From assembly GCA_002749535.1 (NCBI GenBank), contig MZZL01000029.1:1-64000 (forward strand): 64,000 nucleotides of DNA. The letters run 5' to 3'. The notes under the pieces are model-generated. The model saw only the letters and a list, made by a program, of their open reading frames with translations, made no database searches and was not told the origin of the DNA. The DNA comes from Apophysomyces variabilis (lineage: Eukaryota > Mucoromycota > Mucoromycetes > Mucorales > Mucoraceae). Position numbers and translations under genes: made by a program. This document shows positions 35,042 to 46,859 of the stretch, in pieces. Position 1 is the stretch's first letter. The number at the start of each line of letters is the position of its first letter.

Positions 35042-38000
35042 TTATAGGAAATAATCCAGTTCATGGCGATGGTACTGGTTACGTTCGTCATCTTCAATCC
35101 TTGGATAATACGGCACCAGCGCATCTTGTGCACCGATATATAGTGTGTTATAGATCTTCCAGTACACTTCACGTACTTTACGTGCAGGATGGAATAAACC
35201 TTGTAACGTGTATTGCAGAATAGCAGAGGGCCCTAATGCAACCCTCATACCTTCAATAGATTCCAACACGGCATTGATAACGTGAGGACTAGCAAAATAA
35301 AAAAAAATAGTTAATATTACACGTTATAAATCGGCTAGACTTTCCTATTACCTTGTTTCAAAAATGTTGGGCCAAATATAGTTAAGCAAATGACGTAATG
35401 GTTCTTCACAACCTAAACCTACAACACCAAGCGCTATATGCTTGATGGTTGCACAAGCTGTCTGTCTGTGTACCAAATCACGGTCCATTAATGCATCTTC
35501 CAGAAGAGGAGTTACGGCATTAATATAATCTTTGCCCATTTCTGCAAGTACCCGTTAGAATCAAAGAATATGACACATTATGTGAACTTACCTCCCACAT
35601 ATTCAAAAATAAATGACATGGATTTTAAGACACCATTTTGAACGTTCAGTTCAGGTACACGATATTCATTCATTAATGCAGGCAACACTGTGAAAGGCGC
35701 GCAAGTTTCGGCAACAATGGCAATGGCGACCGTTGTACATACACGGTTTTGACGTTCTTGAACTTTAAGATTGTTCAGAAGCGTGGCAAGGACATCCTGA
35801 GGACCGATTGCTTTGGCGATGTAACCAAACGTGTTAACTGATGCTCGTCGAATGCCCTTCTTGTGTGCTTTAAGGAGATCCAAAAGTTCGAAACATACAC
35901 GCATCCATTCACGGGCTGAAACATACTCTGCACCACGATCCGCAATACGACCGACAAGATCAATACAGTTCTCCTGCACCTTTTCGTGTCGATTCCTCAG
36001 AATAGGTGTCAGGCGAGGCAACAGATCTTTAATAGGAGGAGTCATGCTTGCCATACCAATGACGTTGACAATACTCTTAAGTGCACCAAGGATGGAACCT
36101 AGCACTTCAGGATATTCTTCACCCAGGTATTCATAAAGAATCTGCCCGAGTTGGCTCATTAACTTTTCTTCACCACAGGTCTTCATCACAACTGCGATAC
36201 GGGAAATCAAGTCGGCTGCTTGTTGACGGACCTTTGCCGATTTGTTGTTGAGACGCCACAAGATAGTGTAACAAATTTGTTGCAGATAAGGCTTGATACG
36301 CATGCCGAGGGCATTAACCACAGTACCAAATCCATTAAGCATAATCACATCTTCAATCGTCTGCTCCTGGAAAGCGTAAAGAATACCATCAATCAAGAGC
36401 TCTTCAAGTCTCGGATCAATGTCAGCAGCACCCAAGGTGGACACCACGTTCTCAATCGTATCCATGACCATTTTACGATAAGGCTCACTTTCGTCCTTCA
36501 GATCTTCCACTATACGACCGACAATCTCTGATACACCCACCCTGTTGGCGAGTTCCACGGTGGTTTCCACTACTTGCTTGTAATTATGTCGGTCCAATGC
36601 CATACGACGAACCCAGAAGTGCTTGAAAAACTCGGGAAGGATTTCCTCTTTAATATACTGAGGTTGAACACCTTCCGTTGCAGCACACTGCTTGACAACT
36701 TTAAGGACAATCTTTTTCATTTCCTCATCAGGCGACTGGAATTCTCGGATCAAGATGATCATCACTTCCTTCGTGTAATAATTGGCATATTCGTCGTCCA
36801 TGAGGGGAATGATGTAGCCGATCGCTTTCAAGAAGGCAGCCAGGCCCTTACCGCGATGCTTACGAATACCTGTCCACAAAGGCTTAAGCACGGAATCAAA
36901 TGATTCAATACCATATGGTGCTGCAGCCTCAGCCAAAGCGGCAATGGCAAGAGCAGTAATGGTACGAACTTTTTGCTGTTCATCGTCAAGACCGTGGCCG
37001 ATTGCTTCCACCAAGTTCTTAAGGTGAGGCAAGACAGCACAACCCAAGAGAATGGCAATCTGCTGCACAATTTTGATACCGGTGTGACGAGCTTGCCAAG
37101 ATTTCTTCGATCGACAGACAGCCTTCAAGAAAGGAAGTAAGGCGGGAATACCGAGAGCGGAAGCAACGACGGAGAACGCACGTGCTGTAGTGTTACGGAC
37201 GTATTCATCCGGATGATCGATATCAGGACGCATCGTCGTAATCATTGTTGGGAGACCAGCAGCCTTGGACAAATTACTGATAATTTCACGGCCTTCCACA
37301 CGAGCGTAGTAATCTTCATCAATCAAAAGAGGCTCAATAACTACAAGGATTTTATGCACGAACGGACGTACAAGATCATCCAGCTTGTACAGAATACGAT
37401 CAATCACCTTGACCAACAAGTGGCGTTCCTGGTCTTCGAGAGTCGGGGACATAAGCAAAGGCAAAATATGATTGAACAAAGGTCCTGCGCCGAAATCGCG
37501 AGCTTTGTCAGTAATTTGTCGAAGCGCCGTTTTGCGCATCGGAGGAGTTCCATTCTTAATTCTTAGCAAGAGACGCATGATCTTCCTATCCTTCAATTCC
37601 TCAACCGTCATTGCTGTTTCATCTCGCTCTTCAAGCAATTTTCCAAAATGTTGCATATCTTCATCCTTGAAAAAGGGCAATTCACCAACACCAGGAATTT
37701 CCTGAGGTAAATCCATGACTGGGGCACGAACATCATCTTGCAACGCAAATCCAGCATCTCCCATAGGTGTCGGTGTAGCCAACAACTTACGAGATGGCGT
37801 ACGGATTGGGACATAGCCTTGAGGAGGCTCCAGAATTTTGTAACCTGTAGCAGGGAACATTGCGTCAAGTTCTTCATCTGAAAGAGGCCGGTTTCGAGCA
37901 TCAAGTTCTCGTTCCCATCTCAAATTGTTTACTGCCTCCGGTGTCATAGGAACAGCCAACTGTCTCGGAGTAGGCGTCATCATCCCCATTCCACCAACAG

Positions 38001-38848
38001 GTGTAGCTGCGGTGAGATCTACGTTAACTGGAGTAGCATCCCAGCGAGAACGTTTCGTGGTCGAGGCTGTTGGTGTCGCATCCCACTCTGATCCTGCGGT
38101 ATCCGTACGCACAGGCGTAGCATCCCATCGTGACCTCTTTCCGGAAGAGGATGCGACGGGCGTTGCCTCCACATTGCGCACTGGCGTGGCGACATCCCAT
38201 CTTCGCTTCTTTTTTGTAGGTTCTGTTGTCGTCTGCCCGGTTTGCGCTTCTTCTTTCTTTTTCTGTGCAATAGCAGCATACACTCTTTGCTGCTCTTTTT
38301 CTAATTCTGCCTCTTTGATTACTTCTGCATAGGATCTTGACTCTGTATTTTCCGTCGTATCAGCAGAGAAAGCGTCTTTACGCTCCGGCGATAGCATACG
38401 GTTGAACCGTCTGTGATGATATTCATCTTGTCTTTCGGCGATGCGACGAATTTTCTTTGTTTCAGCGAATGGATCATGAGAATCAGCTCCTTCCAGCGCT
38501 TCATCGCGGATGTCTTTAGAAACGGTGTACGAATTAAGTCTGCGCTTTTTCTCACTGTATGAGTCTTCTTCCTCATCCTCTTCTTCGTCATTTACGGCAA
38601 TAGATCTTTCATAGCCTTCGAACTTGTCTTTATCAGTCGAATATATATCTGTGTCGTAAGAGACACCGGCAAGGCTCGCATGATTTTCGTTTTGCAATAC
38701 TGCGGCACTTATGTCTTTGTCTGTGATTTGTCTGATTTCCTTCCGCTGAGCTTGAGCGGCTTTGATTTCTCTTTCAATATCTGTAAACAAAAGTGCGGTA
38801 ATCAGTAATCCATAATACCATATCGGTAAGCACTTTACCATCTGACAT
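35042..38848 (-). CDS. SF3B1: Splicing factor 3B subunit 1 (SF3b155 / Prp10)
   Basis: This is the HEAT-repeat scaffold of U2 snRNP SF3b, which clamps the branch-site helix in the spliceosome. Four exons (38839-38848, 35592-38780, 35352-35541 and 35042-35288) give 1211 aa; the first exon is only 10 bases and yields MSDD. The N-terminal third carries RWDxTP-type motifs ([29 protein letters not shown]), U2AF-homology-motif ligands and Cdk sites. The rest is nearly colinear with human SF3B1. Every position mutated in human cancers that I could align (Glu622, Tyr623, Arg625, Asn626, His662, Lys666 and Lys700 in DEYVRN, RHTGIK and QQKVRT) is conserved. It ends RHELDYFL, as in the family. Confidence 0.97.
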
Positions 38849-38979
38849 TTTAGATATTATCCGCAAACCAAGACAGTCTGTAGCGCAGTCGAAGAAAGCC
38901 TTCAGTTTTGAAATGAGACGTCACGGAAATAGCGGGATGTCAAATTCTCTCTTAAACAAGGCATTTTTGGCCAGCCAAT

Positions 38980-39138
38980 AGAAGTAAGTTTCCTCGCTAG
39001 CACAATGCCATAACAGAAATGCTCAAGGTTCAAGCAACAAAGAAAAACAGCCTTGGTTTTACTGTACATAACCCAAAGATGCAACGTAAAACGAACTAGA
39101 AGGTAGCATGGCCTCACTGATTTACGGCAATATCCAAT
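38980..39138 (-). repeat. Dispersed repeat family 1, copy B
   Basis: Read on the minus strand, it matches 23337-23487 block for block, with a few short indels in the T-rich centre. It lies about 130 bases upstream of SF3B1; copy A is also just upstream of a gene. Confidence 0.75.
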
Positions 39139-39644
39139 TGAATGAAATAGAACAAGAAGAACCAACGGATCCATCACTGTTACTGTACTCTTGCAATTCA
39201 TATTGCTAAAGCAGATGTTCGTGTCGGTTAAGAACAATACATAAACTAATAAATAATGACTTATTATGGTATGGTGGAGAAATAATAAATAAAAAAGTTA
39301 TGAGCTTTTTAACACTGATGAATTTAGCAATATTTTAGGACAATAAGTCGGTTTATCTATCCCGCTTCCGCAGTTCATGCGTGTAACATATGTTAATTCA
39401 AGCACATAATCATTCCTAACAGCAATTGGGTGGTTGTTACAAATGTCTTCAGAGAAATAGCATGAGAACTCCTAACTTCAAATGACAGCTGTTTATTAAC
39501 GAGGGAGTCATGACCCTGTGTGCATACTTTATGTCGTGGATGACCGCGTCTCTCCACACTGTTGCAAAATCCTTGCAATAATTCATCACAGCTTTTGTCA
39601 CTTTCAGATAAGTAATCAGAGCCTTTATGCGAGGTTTTCGCCTA

Positions 39645-39832
39645 CAGTGCTTCCCCGCTAATATCAATGACTTGGTTAGAGCCTATCGATTGAAAATAGG
39701 CGGGGAGTCACAATAACGGGGAGATGCAATGGCTTGAATTAGCATAGAAACCTCTTTTTCGGGAATCTCAAAATGATTGAAAATAGGCGAGGATTGACAT
39801 TAACGAAGATTGACATTAGCAGGGAGGCACTG
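39645..39832. mobile_element. MITE with 24-base terminal inverted repeats and TA target site
   Basis: The left end reads CAGTGCTTCCCCGCTAATAT and the inverted right end CAGTGCCTCCCTGCTAATGT; over 24 bases only three differ. Both ends are flanked by TA (39643-39644 and 39833-39834), the target-site duplication of Tc1/mariner and pogo-type elements. The 188-base interior has subterminal copies of GATTGAAAATAGGCG and no coding capacity. A mobilising pogo/Tigger-like transposase would have to act from elsewhere. Confidence 0.75.
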
Positions 39833-40238
39833 TAGTATTATTTCACTGTCAGATTATCTTGGACAAGGTCAAGTGATGTGCAGACATGTAATGGTCATTT
39901 ACGTACACGCGGTTTGAAGTACGTCCGTGCAGTGCGCGTAGCAAATCCTCTTTTTCAGTAGTCGCCGTGCCACTCCCTTTCTTTGATTGAACTGTATGCA
40001 TAAAAGATGCAATTAATGGAAATAACAGTGTCTAACTAAATGTAAACGCGTATGCTCATGATGAATAGTGGTTATTGCGTGGAAAAGCTAAAGGGCCTTA
40101 CTACTTAGATTGGCCCAATGATGAAGCTCTACGCATTGACAAACAGGAACTTAGCTTCTATCTTCTCATATGGGGTCTAGCAAAAACGATCTGTGAGATT
40201 TTGTTTATTTTACTTGTTCTTTTAGTATGTCAGTACTT

Positions 40239-43200
40239 TTATTTGGAAGATTTTAATCGCTGAACTGCTTCATGAAGTTCCGCAGTTTTCGCTGCATAAG
40301 TCATGAAGACTTCGTTTTGCTGTTTGATAATACGACCGATACTCTCGGGGTTCGTTCCTTTGTAGGTCAACAAACTCTGCACTTTTTCATCAATCTGCGC
40401 AATCACTTGGCCATAATCGTGAGCTCTTGTAGCAAGATCGTTTGCCAATTCATTGAAGTAAACCCGTGCGTTTCGCTCGTTTGCCACTGCATTCCTTCCA
40501 AATGCTTCCTTCGTATAAATCTTGGCAATTTCCGCATGGCGAGCGTGATCGGCAAATTTTTTCCTAATATCTTCAACAGCTTGTGATTGTTGCGCCAGTT
40601 TTCCCTTTAATATGCTCACTTCCTATATAACCATGCATTAGAAAAAGTAGGTCCCCTATACATACCATTTCTCCTTACCCGTAATAGATAGGATACTTGT
40701 GAAGTCCATTGCTGTAATTCGTTATCACCGCATGTTTCCTCACGCGTGGTAATATCCGAAGCCAGTTTCATCTGAGCTTCTATGAATGCTTGCACTCCAA
40801 CAAGTTCAGTCAATGCTTCAGCCGGCAACTCCCAAACACGTGTGCTTCTTTCGACCTGCGAAGGTTGTGCTATTTTAGATTCCAAAGTGGTTTGGGCAGC
40901 AGATGTGGTTGAAGGTGGACCACTAGAGATAGCGAATAAGCAACCAGGATCATCACGTTTGTGCAGACTTACAAAACGTCAGCAGGTTTCTTCTCCTTAG
41001 CCTTTGATGTCACAGCCGTATCTGCCGTGGAAATACTAGCAGCACTAATTCCAGCGGATTTAAGAGGCTTAAACGTGTCTTCAAGTCTCATCTTGGTTTC
41101 CTTAGAAGCTGTAGTCCCCTCTTTTGGCTTTTCCGGCTTCTCTGTCGTTGTATCAATCCGCTTCTCTTCATCTTTGTGCTCTTCTGGTGTCGCTTCCTTG
41201 TCTTTTGCTAAACCTTCCTGTCTGGTATCCTTACCAAATAGCCCCTTTGGCTCAGTTTCGCTGCTGACAGTTATCGGCTTAAATCCTATAGGTTTCTGCT
41301 TATCTTCGCTAATTTGCTTAGCACCGGAATTATCTGCTTTTGGTGTCGGTGTGAATAGATTTTGCTTTTGAGTAGGTGTTGTACTAGCATCAGATGATGT
41401 TCGTCTCTGTTTCACTGCCTCTGTTTCTGCGTCTGTCCGAGTCTCTGTTGCCTTTCTTTTCTGAGGGCGCTGTTCGGTATCTTCGGTTTCTAATGAACTA
41501 TTGTCCTTTGAAGCAACTTTTCCAGGAAGGAACGATACTTGCGACAGGGGCGACGGCCCAGGTCCGATCTTAGAGCGTATCCCGCCTTCTGCACCATCAG
41601 TTGCTTGTCGTTTGCTTGTATCTTCCAAACTCGTATCAGCCGGTTTCCTCTTCCGAGAATTACTGTCCGTAACAGGAGTACCAAATGTGAAAGCCCCAGT
41701 AGCTGGAGTGATGACGGGCATGGATGGTTTTGGTTCAGAAGTAACGGTCACTGGAACAGTAATGGGTTCGGAAGTCGAAGAAGATAAAGCCGTCGTAGGT
41801 GGAAACGAGAATAGTTTTGGAATTTCCGTTGGTTTAGGAGCCATAAATGGGGAAGCCGTTGTACTTTTTGGCGCCTCCTCTGCTTTTGGTGATGCGGGTG
41901 CGGGTGAGGAAGGCTTAGGGCTTTCCTTTGCCTCAGCTGAATCCGTTGTAGCAGAGGTATCCTTCTCAGTTTCAGCTGCCTGCACAGGGGAAGGTGATGG
42001 CGAACCGAAAGTGATGCTAGGTGTCTTTGGTTGCGTGGTTGATAATGATGGTGAGCCAGCAGCTGGTTTACCAAATGTAAATGTAGGTGTAGTCGTCTGT
42101 GGGGCTGACGTAGAAGTTACTGAGGGGGTGCTAGCACCAAAATTAAAAACAGGCACACTAGGTTGCGTAGTAGAAGTGCTACTGGAAGACGCAGCGCCAA
42201 ACGAGAAAGCGGGAACAGCTGCTTGTGAAGTAGGTGCTGGCAATGCAAAAGAGGTAGATGCAGAAGTAGATGCGGGTGCACTCGTCTGTGTAGTATCTGC
42301 GGGTGCGGACACCTTTGTAGTACCAATACCGAACGTAGGTGCACTACTTTGACTGCTAGGAGCCATTGTACTGGTAGTTGATCCAAAAGTAAAAGCAGGT
42401 GTGCTTGGCTGTGGAGTTGCTGTGGAAGTAGTTGAAGTAGATGTGGCACCAAAATTGAAGGCAGGCGCAATGCTTAGGGTTGTGGGTGCGGACGTAGTTG
42501 AGGATGTAGTTCCAAAAGCAAATGCAGGTGCGCTTGCTTGTGGAGCTGATGTAGTTGGAGAAGCCGGAGCCGTTGAACCAAAGTTAAATGCGGGTGCAGT
42601 GGCCTGTGTGGTGGGTGCTGCTGTGGTGGGGGGCGTGGAACCAAAAGCGAAGGCAGGCGCACTCGGGGTACTCGTCGCAGGACCCCCTGTAGCAGCCGGC
42701 GTACCAAAAGCAAAAGCAAGAGAGCTAGGCTGCGAAGTCGCTGTAGTTGTGGTAGAAGATGCCGAGCCAAACGCGAAGGCAGGAGCAACAGTATGTGAAG
42801 GGGTTGCCGTATTGGATGCGGTACCGAACTTGAAAGTCGGCGAAGCTGTTTGAGAATTCGAAGTAGAAGACGCGGCCCCAAAGCTAAAAGTAGGCGTAGT
42901 TACTTGTGGAGAAGTGGACGAAGAACCAAAACTAAAGGCAGGTGAACTGGGAGCCGTTGTGGACGAACTGACAGCTGCTCCAAACGCGCCAAATGTGGGG
43001 GCAGTCCCAAAGGCATTGGAGGCAGGCGCTGCCGAAGAAGGTGTAGATGTTCCAAACGTAAATTGAGACTGTGTTCCAGATGCTGGTTGTGCTGCAAAGT
43101 TAAAAACAGGTGAAGGCGTTGAGGGTGTCGCTTGTCCAATGGAGGCGAATGGGTTCAATCCTGCAATTACTTGAGCAACCCTAATCGCTGGCATTCTATA

Positions 43201-43445
43201 AATTATGAAACTCTACCTGAACCAGCCGAGCTCGATTTTGATGATAGTGTCCGCCTGATGCGTCGTGGATCATGAAACTTCCTTCCCTGTAAGTGAGGCG
43301 GTAATTTGGCATAATCATCTGCTGTTTGCGGGATCGGGTGGAGATTACTGAATCCTTGACTATACAGGGTTTTAATGATGTGTTCATATATTTGCGTTCG
43401 TCATATCAATTACTTCTGGTTATCCGGATCGTTACTATCGCTCAT
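40239..43445 (-). CDS. NUP58: FG-repeat nucleoporin, Nup58/Nup49 type (central channel)
   Basis: This is a subunit of the Nup62-Nup58-Nup54 (Nsp1-Nup49-Nup57) channel complex; the FG repeats bind transport receptors. Five exons (43414-43445, 43217-43359, 40973-43160, 40679-40922 and 40239-40622) give 996 aa. About 30 FSFG, FAFG, FNFG and FTFG repeats in Ser/Thr/Ala/Pro-rich spacers fill residues 65-470, followed by a charged Lys/Glu/Pro-rich linker and a C-terminal coiled coil. There ELPAEALTELVGVQAFIEAQ and YFNELANDLATRAHDYGQVI resemble the Nup58 coiled-coil segments. The first two exons add about 58 residues (with KLPPHLQGRKFHDPRRIRR) before the FG region, not usual for Nup58; alternatively translation starts at ATG 43194 without them. 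Assignment against Nsp1/Nup62 or Nup57/54 rests on the coiled coil. Confidence 0.8.
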
Positions 43446-43793
43446 ATCAAAACCTTTATATCAAATTAAGGGAAAGAGCGAAGATTATTGTCTTTCTGGC
43501 AATCAAAGGAAAAAGCGCGCGAACGTTTTGTATTTGTTGGGTGTGACCGTTATTTAGACATCGGTAGTTCTTGCAGAATCGCGTGGCTAACATGAATTTT
43601 GCATTGTGTTTCTGTATATGCAAGTTTCTTAACATGTATATCGACTTTAATCTTCGTTTTATTTTCATATTTGACGAAAAAGCCAGCTTTCTTTAAGAGA
43701 AATATGCATCAAAAATTTACAAGTAGCTTCGTGCAATTATTATGGTACATGCGGGAGAGGAAAAGGAAGACAAAGAAAGGCGTTTTGGCCCGT
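43446..43793. other. Short spacer between two minus-strand genes
   Basis: This is the promoter region of the Nup58-like gene and the 3' flank of the bromodomain-kinase gene. No separate gene is seen. Confidence 0.5.
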
Positions 43794-46700
43794 TTACGGA
43801 TTTAAGATGCTTACGGGAAACATAGTAGCTACTCTTGCCCTGCCGCGAGGGCGTCCTCGGGGGCGTCCGGTTGGTACGCGTGGTCCTCTAGCTCTAAGTG
43901 ATCTAGGCCTGCCTCTTGGCCGTCCACGTCCTCGACTTTCGGCAACTGGACCAAATGGTCTGATTCTTGGTCTCCCTCTTCCACGTCTGCCTCTTTTTGG
44001 CTGGGGCCCCGAATTCTCCTCGAATTCAAATAGTACTTTCGCATGGCGTTTCTGACGACTGACTGGTGCATACACTTTCCATTCATTGATCAAACCTTCC
44101 CGAATATCTGGGTTTTCCAACCATGCTAGTATTTCTGTAGCCGACTTGCGTTCTTCTGGATTGGTTTTTAAACAGAATAAAAGCAGTTTTCTGCTCAGTT
44201 GACCTGGGACCTCGCGTTCGAGTGCTTTTTCGATACGGTAGTCATCTTGCACTGTGTCACGCAGCCCCCGAAGATCTGTATCTAAAATCCCATGCCATGG
44301 TTCGGTTTCTGCAAATGTTTTCCAAATAATAGTACCGATCGAATACATATCTTCAGCTATCGGATTGACTAACCAAGGTAAGACGCTCGTATCAGACCGA
44401 GTACGAGGTAGGGTTTGAATAGAGCGATAGTGGCGATAACCATGATCAGGCTTCGCCTTCACCCAGGGGAGATTTTCACACCATTCCCGAAGCTCTTCTT
44501 CAGTCTGAGGCAAAACTTCGCCTTCATATTCACCGTCAATCACTGGACGTTCGATCCACCATGACATCATATCTTCCGGTCGGGTAAACACGGCTTTTCC
44601 AAAATCAATTAAATGGACTTCAGCGCCAAAAGTACCATCCTCAAAAAGTGTATCTTTCCGCTCGTTCACCATGAAGTTCACCTCGGATAAGTCACGGTGA
44701 GCAATTCCCACTTGGTGTATTGTCTGCATGCACAGAAGCATTTGCTGAATAAGGTCCATTTTCTGATAGGCTGATAAGCGATGATGAGAATGAACGTGCG
44801 TATATTGCTTTAACGTTTTTTCGTATCGTGTCATAGTCAAGCCAACAATTTCGCCGCTTTCTTCCTGGAGGACCTCGACAATCTGGCCCATACGTGGCAG
44901 ATCACGCAACGTCAACAGACTGACCAGTTCCGTTGTTCGCTGCGAAATTGTCATTCGACGAAAAGTTTGCACAACTACGCTATTGTCTCCATGCACAAAA
45001 TAGACATGTTTGAAATAGCCTTCAGCATTTGGAAAAGCAGACGTATTTTCCATATATTTCTGAACGCGTTCCAACTTGACATTTTTTGCTTCACACACTA
45101 TGAATAAGAATTAGAACGCAGCAGGTAGAGGCAAAAAACCATTTTACATGTCAGTAACTTCTTCCACAGGGTTTTGGACTTTTCAAGGTAATATTGTTTC
45201 GTATCGTCGTCATATTCATGAGGTGGGGAGGCAGATCCAGTCGTTTCATCTGATTCAAGGTATCTGCGATACATCATAGGTTTGCCTGCCTCGCCATAAT
45301 CGCTTTCAGTTCTCTCGCTATCTTCGTCCTTATCCTCTTCCACACCCTCCTCAAAATCCTCCTCCGCAGTATCATATTCATCACTTCTGGACTGCAGTTG
45401 CCGTTCTCGCTGAAATGCGTCCCATTCGGTTTCCTCTTCTGAGTGGTTGGGGATTACCAGTGGTTGTGCCTTACGAGACTGGAGGGAGGTACTTGGTCCC
45501 ACTTCAGCGGGGTTCTCGTCTGTAGCTTTGTCTGGACTTTCAGAACGGGTGCTCGTAGGAAAGAAGTAACCAGTTGGCGGTCCAGCTGCCAAATCGGCTT
45601 CTTTTGCAATGGAAAGAAGATCGTTCACAGTGCCTGCATGGCCTGTTGTCGGTTGATCAACAATAATTTCATCATTAACGCCTTGATCTGGTTGTTCTAT
45701 GCCCATGATAGATTTCATAAACCCATCCACGATTTCTACATCCTTTGCCTTTTTCAGGTCATTTGCTTTCACTTGAGATAATCGATAAGTTGTAAACGCT
45801 CTGCGAAAAAAGTTTTTTTCCATAGCATCTGTGATCTTTGTATTTACACCATACATCACTTTAAGGACTTTAAGTTTCATCCATGCCTTTGGAAAGTACT
45901 CGGAGCTGCCTATCGTATCGGATGATGGTGGATTGAAATCATGACATTCGCCGATGGGTAGGACTATGGCGACATCTGCTTTAAAATGGAATATAGATGC
46001 ATTTTGGTCTGCAACAGGTGTGGTTTCGACGTTGAACAGGATGGCTAAGGTGCTTTCTTTGTTATCTCGTGCTTCGGTCAGAAGAGTTCTGTTTTTTGAA
46101 ATGTAAAGACGTGGGAAGGGTTGTAACTGCTGTTCGTCGTTTGTATGTCCTTCTACTGCTCGAAAGAATGGAGCATTGAGGCAGTTGTAGAGCATTCGGA
46201 CTTTAGAGAATCCGCGGAGGGCTTTGGGACTTTTCTCTTGTGCGTCGACAACTTGGATGAAGTATAAATATCTGTATAAACTTGTGTTTACAAAGACTGA
46301 ATATATCCATTCCTTTTAATTATTACCTGAGTCGACTATTATCCATGGCAGTCGAATTGCTGTCAAGGACATCGAACGATAGCTTTAATTGAGGACTTAA
46401 AGGCGACAATTGTCTGGGAACGAGTTCTCGATATGTCAGCTGTTTCTTTTTGTTTCTCCAAACTTACGGTCGATTTATAGCATGTTTTTGTAATATTTCC
46501 TTATAGATTTGTTGGATATTTTCGGCGTGTTCGTAGATTTCGTCAAACCATCGATGAAAGCGTTTTGCGTTTTCCCAAATAAGAGAGAGGTCATTCTCAA
46601 ATTGTGTATAGGATTTGTATTTGCCATTGTGAAGATTCCTCTCTAGAGTTGAAAAGTCCATAGGGTGCTTTATTTCTTTGTGGTAATAAACGGCGGACAG

Positions 46701-46859
46701 TGGTACTGGTGATATAAAGAGATAGCAGTCGTAGTGAGAGAGTAGTTCGTCCAAAACCAGTGTACATTGCTGTATAAGTGTTTGTAATGGCGTTGTAGTT
46801 GTTTGAGTAGCTTTTAGACTTTCTTGCTTATGATTTCCAACTCGCATAACAGACGCCAT
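43794..46859 (-). CDS. Bromodomain / acidic linker / protein kinase / AT-hook protein
   Basis: Four exons (46468-46859, 46327-46413, 45148-46271 and 43794-45097) join in frame to 968 aa. Residues about 22-127 are a bromodomain (SPVPLSAVYYHKEIKHPMDF, then YTQFENDL), but the acetyl-lysine Asn is His (NAKRFH). An unidentified globular part follows, then an acidic Glu/Asp-rich stretch (about 440-510). Residues about 555-870 are a protein kinase: HRDLSEVNF with catalytic Asp670 and Asn675, IDFG at 698-701 and the alpha-F Asp in EDMYSIGTIIW. The beta-3 lysine is missing (VVVQTF), while Lys564 in GYFKHVY matches the WNK-type lysine. The C-terminus has three AT-hook-like blocks (RGRGRPRIRP, RGRGRPRGRP, GRPRGRPRGR). 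It is probably a chromatin-bound kinase or pseudokinase; substrates are unknown. Confidence 0.85.

Larger units (their letters stand above)
38849..40238. other. Intergenic region with two repeat elements
   Basis: This contains the SF3B1 promoter, a copy of dispersed repeat family 1 (38980-39138) and a MITE (39645-39832), listed separately. No protein-coding gene is supported. Confidence 0.5.

Noticed and set aside
40969..43194. Many long open frames on both strands across the FG-repeat exon
   Set aside because: They are shadow frames of a low-complexity coding repeat on the minus strand; only the FG frame splices to a coiled coil.
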